This document shows, one piece after another, positions 34,388-47,103 of a DNA stretch of 64,000 bases (position 1 is the stretch's first letter; every line of letters starts with the position of its first letter). The position numbers were made by a program, and so were the translations under genes. The notes under the pieces are model-generated. The model was not told where the DNA came from. It did not search any database and was given only the letters and a program-made list of their open reading frames with translations. Origin of the DNA: Saposhnikovia divaricata (lineage: Eukaryota > Streptophyta > Magnoliopsida > Apiales > Apiaceae); the NCBI GenBank assembly GCA_036435485.1, contig CM071596.1, positions 13,172,001 to 13,236,000 of the forward strand, written 5' to 3'.

Positions 34388-34389
34388 GA

Positions 34390-34665
34390 ATCATAGTATT
34401 TTCTTAGATTCCTATTAAGTTCTACTACTTTTTATTCTATTCTTTTAATAAATACCAAAAACAAAAGTTTAAAATCTATTTACATCTTTTTCATATATTC
34501 TCGTATTACGCACATTATTATATATTATATTTTTTAAATTTTGTTAAATATGAGTACGAGTTAATAAAAGATATGAATTGTTATTATATTATTGTCATAA
34601 GTAATAGTTTTCGATGATGAGAGTTATGTCAAGATCTTTGGTTATTCCATTGTCATCAAAGTAAG
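34390..34665. other. AT-rich non-coding stretch
   Basis: No gene or repeat identified between the LINE and the GC-rich minisatellite. Confidence 0.4.
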
Positions 34666-34667
34666 GA

Positions 34668-34812
34668 GTCTCACCTGCCACGTCAGCAGGGGTGGGACCC
34701 ACCTGCCACATCAGCATGCCACGCTAGCAGGGTGGGACCCACCTGCCACGTCAGCATAGTCCAATCAACAATGTGGGGGCCACGTCAGCGTACAGTCAGC
34801 ATAGCTCAGTCA
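34668..34812. repeat. GC-rich minisatellite
   Basis: Variants of GTGGGACCCACCTGCCACGT followed by CAGCA recur at least three times, then degenerate into CACGTCAGC and CAGTCAGCATAG copies. It is sharply more GC-rich than the flanks. Confidence 0.85.
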
Positions 34813-37000
34813 ACATTATAATATAAATTAAAAAATTAAAAATAAATACATAATAGTATAAAACAATTAAATAGTATATTTGCAATGAATTTGAAGATAT
34901 GGTATTTTTGCAAAATAAACTAGAAAAGTTAGTATTTATTATAAATTCTCGGAATTTTTTTGGGTTTCTTTTGATTTATCTACGTTACATATGTCACAAG
35001 GTACGTATTTTTTCAGATTTTTGGAGTGGTTTGAATTAAGAATGATATAAAATTATAATAACTTTTTTCGAGATAAAATAATTTTTTTAGCTAATACACA
35101 TGTGGTATATGTTGCTCAAGAACATTTATTATAAAGATAGAATGTAGAATTGAGACTTATTTGCGCTTCGCGTGACTTATAAATTTTATTTTAAAATATT
35201 GAAAATAATAAAAGTTAATTTTTATTATTTAAAAAGTTGACAGATATTTTAAGAGTTTTCTAAAACAATTGATTCAAAATAATTTACAAGAATTATTAGT
35301 TGAAAGAATACTTTTATAAGTTGACAGATATTTTAAGAGTTTTCTAAAACAATTGATTCAAAATAATTTACAAGAATTATTAGTTGGAAGAATACTTTTA
35401 TTATATATCTAAATTTCACTAATCTTAAAAATAACATGAATTATTAGTTGAAAGAATACTCTGATTACAATATGAACGTAATTTTTATGATAAAAAATTA
35501 TAAATATTAAATATAATTAAACAACGTTCTTAAAAGGCGACATCCCTTTCATAACATAAATGCTCAATAATAGTATAAGAATTTATTTATTTAAAATTTT
35601 AATTTATTTCGGCACTAAATAATGGAACAACTGGTGTATAATTTCTTTATTGATTTAATCAACGGAGAAAATGATCCGGTTAGTTCAATTTAATCGGATC
35701 GTTCATATCCAATGTGTAATTTGTTCATGTGCAAAGGTAAAAACTTATCAATTTTACTTGTATACAAATTTTATTAATTGAAATATTTATATACTTCTAT
35801 AACTTATCATTATTCCTACATTCATCGATAAAAGATTACTCGAAAAGTTAAGGTCGTTTGTCATACGATCATCCGAAAAAATTGAAATGATAATATAAAT
35901 AATTTTAAATCATCTTTTTACCAAAAAAATAATCTTACTTTTATATAGATAATTAATATTTTATATTGAAATAATAATTATAATGCTCAAATGAAGTTAT
36001 TAAACTTGTATAAATAAATAAAGTAAGTTTAATATGTATTTAATAAATGTAACTAGTGACCAATTAAGATGTTATTAAATATAAGAAAATAAATTTAATC
36101 AAAAAATATCAAATCTTGGCCCGATTTTATTCCTCTTCACGGTGACTTGTCATTCTCTTGATGTATCATATTAAATGCTTCTACACCTACTTTTTTTTTT
36201 TGAAAGTTTTGCACTTACTTTTAATTAGATTTTGTTTATATTAAAGTAGTAGCCTATAAAAGTACTAGATCTTGTTGTTTATGAATTTCCCATACCTTGT
36301 TTCCATTTATGAGTCATGCAATTTTTTTTTGCAAATTTCCCATTTATGGTGCTCAAATTTTTTTACCTAAAAAAATCATTAATTTTTTTTTCATACGTGA
36401 GTGTGAGTTTAGCCCGGGTATGTAAAAAACACTAGCCCAACTTATTATTCTCGTTTGTTGTACTTATTACTCTCGTTTGTTCTATTTTTTCCTTTTTCTG
36501 TTTGTCATTTATGCGGCACGTATCTCTTGGATTTTAATTCTGTTAGTCTGTTACAATTATTTTTCTTCAAGTAATAATATTAACCGTAAACTACTCCCTT
36601 ACATCTATCAATTATAGTATTTCAAAATTTTGAAAAGAAAAATATACGTCGGCTATCTGTCATTGGAGATTTATAGTGGAAACTGTTAGGATCTCAAAAT
36701 ATTTTTTTTAAAATTCCAAATCCAATTTAATTAGTTATTAAAATAATAATAAGATGTACCTCTTCTATTCAAATCAACCATATCAATTAAAATAATCACT
36801 TATTACGCCACATCATTTGATAAATTTTCTTTGCAAATATTTGAGTACCCTAACCCTGCTGATTTTATATGTGTCCCTCCTGCTTATTTTTTTGACAAAA
36901 TAAACTGAATTGATTTATGATGATTTCTCTTTAAAAAGAAGATATAAATGTTTACCATCTTTCTAGTCTTTTACCTTTAAATATCAAGAGCTCTTTTCAT
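34813..37000. other. AT-rich repeat-derived stretch, no gene
   Basis: No coding region is seen. It contains an 84-bp tandem duplication (35236-35403, listed separately) and long A/T tracts. Small LTR- or MITE-derived pieces are likely but could not be bounded. Confidence 0.5.
35236..35403. repeat. 84-bp tandem duplication
   Basis: Units start GTTGACAGATATTTTAAGAG at 35236 and 35320 and are nearly identical. A third partial copy of the unit's end (GAATTATTAGTTGAAAGAAT) lies at about 35,437. Confidence 0.92.
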
Positions 37001-37009
37001 AAATATATT

Positions 37010-38135
37010 GTCAAAAGTAAATTTTTGCAATTTTACTTTTGTTAAGAAAAGCTATTTGCAAAAATACCATCGTTTTTGCAAAAATACCTTCTTTCCTTTT
37101 TAAACCAAATTTCCTCCCCCTATTTCCGGATGAACAGTAACCACGACTACTGTTCATCGACTTTTTTTTTTTTTTAAGGTAGGGTGCTATTTTGGTGGAT
37201 TTGGGTTGCATGGCCCCGCAGGGGCATATTCAACTGCATGCAACCACATTCAACTAAATTTCTGATTTGAAGTTCCATTTTTCAATTCTCATTTTCGACC
37301 TCTTTTTTGGACTATATAAAAGAGGTCGAAAATGAGAATTGAAAAATGGAACTTCAAATCAGAAATTGAATACAACCACATTCAACTGAATGCAACCACA
37401 TGCAACTAAATTTCTGATTTCAAGTTCCTTTGTTTAGTTTTCATTTTCGACCTCTTTTTTGAATGCAACCACATGCAACTTTTTTAAAGGTGGGTTGATT
37501 TTGGGTTCCATGGCCCCGCAGGGGCATATTCAACTAAATGCAACCACATTCAACCAAATTCAACCACATTCAACTAAATTACTGATTTCAAGTTCCATTT
37601 TTCAGTTTTCATTTTCGACCTCTTTTTTGGACTCTAACATATATATATATATATCTATATAGTAGAGTTCAAAAAAGTGGTCGAAAATGACAACTGAACA
37701 AAGGAACTTGAAATCAGAAATTTAGTTGCATTTGGTTGCATTCAGTTGCTGATTTGGTTGAATATTGCCCCTGGCGGGGCCGTGCAACCCCAAAATCACC
37801 TCATCTTAAAAAAAGTTGAATTTGGTTGCATTTGGTTGAATATTGACCCTGGCAGGGCCTTGCAACCCAAATCCGCCAAAAGCATCCCACCTTAAAAAAT
37901 AGTTGAATGTGGTTGAAACCAAAATAGCACCCCACCTTCAAATGAATGCAACCACATTCAAATGAATGCAACCACATGCAACTTTTTTAAAGGTGGGTTG
38001 ATTTTGGGTTCAATGGCCCCGCAGGGGCATATTCAACTAAATGCAACCACATTCAACCAAATTCAACCACATTCAACTAAATTACTGATTTCAAGTTCCA
38101 TTTTTCAGTTTTCATTATCGACCTCTTTTTTGGAC

Positions 38136-38171
<36 letters not shown>

Positions 38172-38530
38172 GAGTTCAAAAAAGTGGTCGAAAATGACAA
38201 CTGAACAAAGGAACTTGAAATCAGAAATTTAGTTGCATTCAGTTGCTGATTTGGTTGAATATTGCCCCTGGCGGGGCCCTGCAACCCAAATCCACCAAAA
38301 GCCACCTTAAAAAAGAGTTGAATGTGGTTGAAACCAAAATAGCACCCCACCTTAAAAAAAAAAAAAAAAGAGTCAATGAACAGTAGCCGTGGTTACTGTT
38401 CATCCGGAAATATGGGCTGGTCAAAGGGGGAGGGAGGAGGGGTTGACCTAGAAGATGGTATTTTTGCAATTTTGAAACTTAGTTTGGTAAAATTGTAATT
38501 AATTTAAGAAAATGGTATTTTTGCAAAAAG
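37010..38530. mobile_element. Nested foldback element with three hairpins
   Basis: The outer arms carry TTTGCAAAAATACC, a GATGAACAGTAACCACG/ACTGTTCAT block, a poly-T/poly-A run, TTTTGGTGGATTTGGGTTGC and GGCCCCGCAGGGGC, in opposite orientation at the two ends. Inside are three inverted repeats. The first, at about 37256-37367, has near-perfect 50-bp arms around TTGGACTATAT. The second and third, centred on (TA)n at about 37640 and 38155, share CTGATTTCAAGTTCC and TTTTCGACCTCTTTTTTGGA. The last two hairpins are themselves a direct duplication (37459-37745 and 37962-38245). CAACCACATTCAACTAAAT motifs recur throughout. Identical peptide-like frames at 37459 and 37962 are by-products. No transposase is present. 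Confidence 0.85.
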
Positions 38531-38583
38531 AAACTTCAAATCAAGTATTTTTGGTAAATACCCAAATATCAATAATAATTATA

Positions 38584-39476
38584 TCTTTATATATAATAAG
38601 CATAAGAGGATCTTATCCAAATTTTTGGTCTGGTCAATTACCAAAATCATATGATCCGTTGGATTAAAAATAAACGATCAAGATTACATCATATTAAAAA
38701 GAAAATTATAATCTAAAAAGGATATAATTGCATTGGAAGTAAATTTTAAAAAGAAAAATATAATCTAAAAAGGATATAATTAAAAAAGGTTGTATTAAAA
38801 TTGAATTTTAAAAAAAAAATCTGAAAAGGATGTAATTAAAAAAGGTTGTATTAGAATTAAATTTTATTTATTTTTTTATTAGTATTTAAAAAAATTCATA
38901 TTTACTATTTGGACTTTATCTTGAGATTTAGAAATCATACTTGGATGATTTTACAATCCACATGAACCTAATAAAATTATCTTTAATTTAGTAATTATCT
39001 AATAATTATTATTCAAATTGAAACATTCGGAATCTCAAAAGAAAATATAATTACGAATTTTTACATTAATCCAATTCAATATTGAAGTCTTACATTGATA
39101 ATGTTATTTAATGTAGAAAACCTAATTATATATGATTTAAATCATTGACATATACATTTTCGTATTAAAATACGAATACGCATTTTAGTTTATAACATAT
39201 TAAAATATAAAATACTTTTTCATGGTAGATCCAACGTTTTCAATATAATTCGTTTTGATAATTAAGACGAATTATAAGTATAATTTGTAAATCAAATAGA
39301 ATTTTCAACGTAAAAAATTGTCAATTTCTTTTCTTCTGCGTAGATTTAATTAAAAAAATTGTTAAATCATCACTAAATTAAGGATTATTTTGTTAATTTC
39401 ACGTGGCCTATAATCGTCCAAATCAAATTTTAAGAATTCAATATAGAGTATAAATATTAAATCGAATATGTAAAAT

Positions 39477-39515
<39 letters not shown>

Positions 39516-39627
39516 ATTTTTTAATAACAATTTGATATGTAAATTAATATAATATGAAATTTAAAAAATTAATATATTGATAAATATTAAAAAAGGAACC
39601 GTGTGCGTTGCACGGGTTATAAACTAG
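38584..39627 (+). mobile_element. Nonautonomous Helitron
   Basis: The 3' end shows the Helitron signature: a short GC-rich hairpin (CCGTGTGCGTTGCACGG at 39599-39615), then ATAAACTAG ending in CTAG and followed by T. The 5' end starts TCTTTATATATAATAAGC after an A, fitting insertion between A and T. The interior is AT-rich and carries no Rep/helicase frame. Confidence 0.7.
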
Positions 39628-41585
39628 TAATAATAATACATATATGATTTTTTAAGTTTATATGAATTATTATGTTAAGCGTAAAAAAAAATTAGCAAGG
39701 TAAATGATAAATTCTGGATCCGCCCGGTTATTAGCTTGTTTTAGTGATTATGAAATAGATTGAATTTTGTTACCCTAGCTAAGTGCTAAAATCGGCGGTG
39801 GTCTGATGATGAGTAGTGCTAGAAATTAAAATAAAGTGTAAGCACTTGTTTGAATAGGCTTTCCTGCTAAAAAAGAAAAAAAAAGAAAAAAAACTAATCA
39901 AAAACAAACAAGCACTCTGTTGTAGAAATATAGAAACACAATTTGCTACAGATTCAACATTCTGTTGTGTGTTAAATCATAGAAAGCAAGCATGTAATTT
40001 AACAACATAATCCAACTATCCTATAGGCCTAACTGTACACTGTCATTTTTTGTTAGACAAATCCAACAAAATTCTGACATAATATAATGAAATCTACCGT
40101 GTATAAATAAACGAGTCATCGACAATCTTAACCAATACTTGTAGAACCTAGTTACTTTTTTTTATCAGCAAGCACATTCATCTGTGTTAGTCACACAAAT
40201 ATATTCATCTGTGTTAGTCACGCAAATATTTCTTAGGTGACTTGATCCGATATCCATTATATATACTAACCGATAATCCGTTGAAATCACGAACAGGGTA
40301 TGTGTAAATTATTGATAATAAATATAATTAATGACTATGATTAAAATATGTATTTATTAAAAATTGAGTGATAAAAGTATATGATAAATAAATACTATTA
40401 AATTATGTAATTATAGAAAATCGAATACGGGTGAAATTAAAAAATCTGATAAGTATTATTTAAATATAAAATTGTAGAATTGAATGATAAAAATATATAA
40501 CAAATAAATACTATTTAATTATGTGGTTATAGAGAATCGAACATGTGATGAAATTAAATAAATAAATTTTGTATAATTATGTAGTTGGAAGGAATCGAAC
40601 CCCAAGTCAAGTGATAACCAATTTTGGTATTTTGGTACTATTACGTACTATTAAAACATGATTTTACACATTAATAAAGAGTATAAATTATTTATAAAAA
40701 ATATTATAATTAATAAAATAAAAAGTTATGTTCTATGCGCTAAACACCGACATATTGCTAGTATTCACTAAAACTTTTCACCTTAGTGGTTCTTATAGTT
40801 TCCAATATCCTGTATTATAGCTTCCAATATCCTGTACCAAAGATGAATTTTCGCCAACAATCCTCCCATTTTTACAGCTTCCGATATCCTGTACCAACGA
40901 TGAATTTTCTCCAACAATCCTCCCATTTTTATTGTTGTTGCAAAACTATATTTACTGAAAAAAAAAGAAAGTAATCACTTCTAAACACACATTCAAAAAG
41001 ATAAATTGCTTATTGGTTCAATCTATTAATGGAGTATACAATTATTTTTTTGCTTCTTTTAAACAAGGGATATAATATATGTAACTAATATTGCAATTAA
41101 TAACTTGCGCTTCGTCATCCTGAGTTGTGGTTCGACTATCGCCTATCTCGAGATTTAATAAAATAAATAATATTAATTTTTACAACATACAAGCCTAATT
41201 ATTTTAAAATAAAAAAATATTGCAATCCGTCGGTAAACTTGTGAGATGAACAGTGGTCTATAAAGCAAGCCTCTAACTTAACAGCATAATTCAACTATCC
41301 TATAGGCTTACCTGTACATTGTCATTTTTGTTAGACATATCCAACATAATTCTAACAAAATATATTAAAATCTACCGAATATATAGATATACGAGTAAAC
41401 CACACTCTTAACTAATACTTGTACAACCCAATTACTTTTTCTTTATTAGCAAGTGCATTCATCTTTGTTATTCAGACAAATATTTCTTAGGTGACTTGAT
41501 TCGATCAAAGTGAAAGTTCATATCCACCATTGAAACATTAATTAAGAGCTTAAAATAGGAAAAAAAAGGCAAAAAATTAAATAAA
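39628..41585. other. AT-rich stretch with diverged direct repeats, no gene
   Basis: No gene seen. Segments at about 39,960-40,255 and 41,265-41,510 share long matches, for example AACTATCCTATAGGC and AAATATTTCTTAGGTGACTT, so a 1.3-kb-spaced direct duplication is present. A smaller tandem pair lies at 40,820-40,934. Confidence 0.6.
40820..40934. repeat. 57-bp tandem duplication
   Basis: Two units start AGCTTCCAATATCCTGTACC (near 40,820) and AGCTTCCGATATCCTGTACC (near 40,877), each ending CAACAATCCTCCCATTTTTA. A partial third copy of the first bases precedes them at 40,797. Confidence 0.85.
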
Positions 41586-41589
41586 AATA

Positions 41590-44500
41590 GAAAAAAATCC
41601 TAAATTTTGGGAATATCAATAAATTAGATATATATTGACATACGTGCGATTTGATCTTCGATAAGTATTTTTTAAAAAATAGAAACAACAATTCAGGACA
41701 AAGCACTAGTTAGCAGTACGGGTCAAATCGATAGTTGACTACCACTTTTACCATCCAAATTAACTTATTATTTTTTAAAATCTTGGGAATATCAATAAAT
41801 TAGATATATATTGACATACGTGCGGTTGGATCGTCGATAAGTATTTTTTTAAAAATATAAACAACAATCCGGGATAAAGCACTAGTTAGCAATCGGGTCA
41901 AATCAATAGTTGACTACCACCTTTACCATCCAAATAAACTTATTATTTTTTTAAAATATTGGGAATATCACTAAATTAGATATATATTGATAAAAGTGCG
42001 GTTGGATTGTCGATAAGTGTTTTTTAAAAAATAGAAACAACAATCCGGAACAAAGCACTAGTTAACAGTACTGGTCAAATCGATAGTTGACTACTATTTT
42101 TACCATCCAAATTAACTTATTATTTTTTAAAATCTTGTGAATATCATTAAATTAGATATATATTGATGTACGTGTGGGTGGATCGTCGATAAGTGTTTTT
42201 TAAAAAATAGAAACAACAATTCGGTACAAAGCACTAGTTAGTAGTACGGGTCAAATCAATAGTTAACTACCACTTTTACCATCCAAATTAACTTATTATT
42301 TTTTAAAATCTTGGGAATATCACTAAATTAGATGTATATTGACATACGTGCGGTGGATCGTCGATAAGTATTTTTTTAAAAATAGAAACAACAATCCGGG
42401 ACAAAGCACTAGTTAGCAGTACGGGTCAAATCAATGGTTGACTACCACCTTTACCATCCAAATAAACTTATTATTATTTAAAATATTGGGAATATCACTA
42501 AATTAGATATATATTGACATAAGTGTGGTTGGATCGTCGATAAGTATTTTTTAAAAAATAGAAACAACAATCTGGGACAAAGCACTATTTAGCAGTACGG
42601 GTCAAATCGATAGTTGACTACCACTTTTACCATCCAAATTAACTTATTATTTTTTAAAATATTGGGAAATTCACTAAATTATATATATATTGACATACGT
42701 GCGGTTGGATCGTCGATAAGTATTTTTTAAAAAATAGAAACAACAATCCGGGACAAAGCACTAGTTAGTAGTGCGGGTCAAATCGATAGTTGGCTACCAC
42801 TTTTACCATCCAAATTAACTTATTATTTTTTAAAATATTGGGAATATCACTAAATTAGATATATATTGACATACGTGCGGTTGGATCGTCGATAAGTATT
42901 TTTTTAAAAATAGAAACAACAATCCGGGACAAAGCACTAGTTAGCAGTACGGGTCAAATCGATGGTTGACTACCACCTTTACCATCCAAATAAACTTATT
43001 ATTTTTTAAAATATTGGGAATATCACTAAATTAGATATATATTGACGTAAGTGCGGTTGGATCGTCGATAAGTATTTTTTAAAAAATAGAAACAACAATC
43101 TGGGACAAAGCACTAGTTAGCAGTACGGGTCAAATCGATAGTTGACTACCACTTTTACCATCCAAATTAACTTATTATTTTTTAAAATATTGGGAATATC
43201 ACTAAATTAGATATATATTGACATAAGTGCGGTTGGATCGTCGATAAGTATTTTTTAAAAAATAGAAACAACAATCTGGGACAAAGCACTATTTAGCAGT
43301 ACGGGTCAAATCGATAGTTGACTACCACTTTTACCATCCAAATTAACTTATTATTTTTTAAAATATTGGGAATATCACTAAATTAGATATATATTGACAT
43401 ACGTGCGGTTGGATCGTCGATAAGTATTTTTTAAAAAATAGAAACAACAATCCGGGACAAAGCACTAGTTAGTAGTGCGGGTCAAATCGATAGTTGGCTA
43501 CCACTTTTACCATCCAAATTAACTTATTATTTTTTAAAATCTTGGGACTATCACTAAATTAGATATATATTGACATACGTACGGTTGGATCGTCGATAAG
43601 TATTTTTTTAAAAATAGAAAAACAATCCGGGACAAAGCACTATTTAGTAGTACATGTCAAATCGATGGTTGATTACTACTTTTACCATCCAAATTAACTT
43701 ATTATTTTTTAAAATCTTGTGAATATCACTAAATTAGATATATATTGACATACGTGCGGTTGGATCGTCGATAAGTATTTTTTAAAAAATAGAAACAACA
43801 ATCCGGGACAAAGCACTAGTTAGTAGTACGGGTCAAATCGATAGTTGACTACCACTTTTACCATCCAAATTAACTTATTATTTTTTAAAATATTGGGAAT
43901 ATCACTAAATTAGATATATATTGACATAAGTGCGGTTGGATCGTCGATAAGTATTTTTTAGAAAATAGAAACAACAATCTGGGACAAAGCACTATTTAGC
44001 AGTACGGGTCAAATCGATAGTTGACTACCACTTTTACCATCCAAACTAACTTATTATTTTTTAAAATATTGGGAATATCAGTAAATTAGATATATATTGA
44101 CATACGTGCGGTTGGATCGTCGATAAGTATTTTTTAAAAAATAGAGACAACAATCCGGGACAAAGGACTAGTTAGTAGTGCGGGTCAAATCGATAGTTGA
44201 CTACCACTTTTACCATCCAAATTAACTTATTATTTTTTAAAATATTGGGAATATCACTAAATAATATATATTGACATACGTGCGGTTGGATCGTCGATAA
44301 GTATTTTTTTAAAAATAGAAAAACAATCCGGGACAAAGCACTATTTAGTAGTACATGTCAAATCGATGGTTGACTACTACTTTCACCATCCAAATTAACT
44401 TATTATTTTTTAAAATCTTGTGAATATCACTAAATTATATATATATATATTGACGTACGTGCGGTTGGATTGTCCGTAAGTATTTTTTAAAAAATAGAAA

Positions 44501-44880
44501 CAACAATCCTAGATAAAGCACTAGTTAGTAGTACGAGTCAAATCGATAGTTGACTACCACTTTTACCATCCAAATTAACTTATTATTTTTTAAATCTTGG
44601 GAATATCACTAAATTAAATATATATTGACATACGTGCGGTTGGATCGTCGATAAGTATTTTTGAAAAAATAGAAACAACAATTCGGGACAAAGCACTAGT
44701 TAGTAGTACGGGTCAAATCGATAGTTGACTACCACTTTTACCATCCAAATTAACTTATTGTTTTTTTTAAATCTTGGGAATATCACTAAATTAGATATAT
44801 GTTGACATACGTACGGTTGGATCGTCGATAAGTATTTTTTAAAAAATAGAAACAACAATTTGGGACAAGGCACTAGTTAG
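41590..44880. repeat. 176-bp satellite array, about 19 units
   Basis: The marker GACATACGTGCGGTTGGATC, or a close variant, occurs every 175-177 bp from 41637 to 44804, giving 19 units. Each unit also holds GTCGATAAGTATTTTTTAAA, CAATCCGGGACAAAGCACTA, GGGTCAAATCGATAGTTGAC and TTTACCATCCAAATTAACTT. Variant marks repeat every four units: CTATTTAGCAGTACGGG at about 42,584, 43,289 and 43,992, and AGTTGGCTACC at about 42,789 and 43,494. Part of the array thus grew as 704-bp blocks. No coding region. Confidence 0.97.
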
Positions 44881-44974
44881 GGTTTGTCCGAGTTTGCAGC
44901 CGAGTTAATGTTTTGGTGGATTTTGTGGTTGTTGGTGGTTTTGTTTGGAATTTGAGTTTTGTGGATTAGAATGT
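44881..44974. other. GT-rich short spacer
   Basis: TTGTGGTTGTTGGTGG-like sequence between the last satellite unit and an LTR. Nothing else is seen. Confidence 0.4.
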
Positions 44975-46127
44975 TGTTAGGTCCGGAATAACGTAGAAGG
45001 AGGGTTGAATGCGTTATTCAAAAATATTTTGATTTTTGATGTGGATATGAGATCAAAAATACTGAATCGAAATAACACAACTGTTTGGGAAATATCTTTG
45101 AATAGATAAAACCCGGAGGTTTGCGACACAATCTAATCATATGGATCAACTACAAAATCAACCACTCCTAGGATAGTTTAGGCACGAGGACCTTCTACCC
45201 GACACTTCCTGAAAGCGGTCTAAGCCGACTTTCCTACTAGACGGACTATCTAGCAGCTTACAAAGAGAAGATATAAGAGAGAGAAGAGAAAGTTGTGTGT
45301 TGAGGTGTGTTTTGAAATGAAATACAACAGGCCTATTTATAGGCTACAGAAAGTCACTATGCTGTACTATTCCAACAGCCCCAAAACTGTGTCTGCTGAA
45401 TTGATTTTGGACGTGGGCCCCACCTTCATAGTAACCACTATTTGCACAGTAACCACTATTTGCACAGTACCTGCATAGTAACCATGCATAGTAATCTTGC
45501 ATAGTAACCGTGCATAGTAATCTTGCATAGTAACCGCGCATAGTATTACTATTTTTTATATCTCTTGGGTTTCTCTCTTCTGTTTATTCTGCTGTTTTAA
45601 TTTATCTCAGAAAATAATCCAAGTACCAGATTAATTTAATTATTTTGTTATAAATAATTAATTAATCTGTTACTTATTTAATTTTCAGAGTAAATTAATT
45701 TTTGACAATACCTTGAGATATTATGTTTGTCCTTGATCGTCAACAGGCTTTGGCAATTCTTTCTTTGAATTAATGTGTTGATCCTTCGCGTATGTGCTAA
45801 TAGTTAGTGCACTGGTCTGGTTCACAAGTGACTAGCACTGATCTTGATCTTCACACCTTCGTTACATTCCAATTGATTAGCCTGCAGCAGTATCTTCAAT
45901 TAATTTGAATACATGGAATCTTTTGGCCCTTCAACTGAATCATCTGTACATATTATTCTGTCACTGAGGCTTGATCATGTTAATGAACTTCTTTCAGCGA
46001 CTTGATCCTTGTTGATGCATGTTCTTCAAATTTCACGATCCCTGTATAGAGTTAATATTATTTATCTTTTATCCTAGTTGAGATATATATGTCCTCTATT
46101 ACATATTACATTACATTATGCTTTACA
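44975..46127 (-). mobile_element. 3' LTR of a second, degraded copia element
   Basis: On the minus strand the LTR runs from TGTAAAGCATAATG to GGACCTAACA. It is preceded on that strand by AATAGGGGGAGAT (46128-46140), a polypurine tract just before the LTR start. The opening AGGTCCGG motif on the plus strand and the PPT resemble plant copia elements. The rest of the element is mostly missing. Confidence 0.8.
45425..45548. repeat. Minisatellite within the LTR
   Basis: Motifs GTAACCACTATTTGCACA (twice) and GCATAGTAACC/GCATAGTAATCTT (about six copies, spacing 11-23 bp) repeat here. The small open frames at 45293-45478 and 45344-45541 fall on it and are artefacts. Confidence 0.85.
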
Positions 46128-46800
46128 ATCTCCCCCTATTTGATTAGTATGGTTTGACAAGCAAATTCCTAGAGGATAACTCAACTGATACAACAACAAA
46201 AAAATAAATTTCAAAGATAAATAATATTAAATTGCATTCTGGATCATATATATACATTTTCTAGATTTCTAAAATTAACCAAGTGCAAGACAATTGTTCC
46301 TTTAGACTGAACATATCTTCAAGTTTGTCTTTGCTTTCCTTCCACATAGCACTAATACTCCCATTAGCTTTTCCTTTCCCAAAATAAAGTTAATTCCGTG
46401 TCAACAACCTTTTCCTTGCCCTTACGCCTAATAGATTTTTCTTGGTCATCCACCTTCTCCCCCTCAGTTGGGTTATCCTCCAGAGTAGTAGGATGTGGAG
46501 TTGGTAAATTAGACGAAGATGGCTTTACCAAGGAATTAATTGCATGACTAAACTGGGTTGCCATTGAACTTAATTGAACCTGGAATGCATCATTTTTAAT
46601 TAGTTGCAAATTTTTTATTTCTGGAATGGACTTACAGATATTTGGCAACTCTTTCTCCATTGTTTGGATCCGTGTAAGGAGTCCGCTGTATTCCTTTCTG
46701 GTTACAGGTGTATGTGGTTGAGTAGGTTGCTCATTCGTACGTGTGTGAGAGTACCAACCAGAACAAAAACAAAACCAGCAGAAAACCCCTAACCAAAATC
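46128..46800 (-). mobile_element. Internal 3' part of the degraded copia element
   Basis: Sequence upstream, on its own strand, of the PPT and LTR at 44975-46127. It includes a 98-codon minus-strand frame (46660-46364) with MEKELPNICKSIPEIKNLQL and a Lys/Glu-rich end. This may be a remnant of the extra region some copia elements carry after pol, or chance. No gag or pol motif is present. Confidence 0.5.
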
Positions 46801-47103
46801 AACTTTTACCCAAGAAAACTTCAACCAATAGGAAGAAAAAGATGAAGGAGAGAAAAAATTATCGGAAGAGTGGCTAAATCCATAATCAAAACAACCAAAG
46901 ATCTCATATTAACTAATTCGAAAAAAAATCAAGATTAGAAACCTAAATCAATATCATCCAAGAAAAAAACAATCGATTTGAAGAAAAAAATGAGAAGAGA
47001 AAAAAAAAATTGAAGCACATGTTTTAATCCAACATACAGAAGACATCACATTCAATTCTCAATCAACCGATCCCAGATCGAATTAACCTAGCTCTAGATA
47101 CGA
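46801..47103. other. AT-rich stretch, probable retroelement leader
   Basis: No gene. At its right edge, read on the minus strand, TCGTATCTAGAGC lies just after the TRIM LTR and resembles a decayed Met-tRNA primer site. Confidence 0.4.

Noticed and set aside
37459..38204. Two near-identical 67- and 80-codon frames starting MNATTCNFFKGG
   Set aside because: They translate the direct-repeat part of the foldback element and run into (TA)n.
41590..44880. CRISPR-like array
   Set aside because: Units are contiguous 176-bp monomers with no unique spacers; this is a plant satellite.
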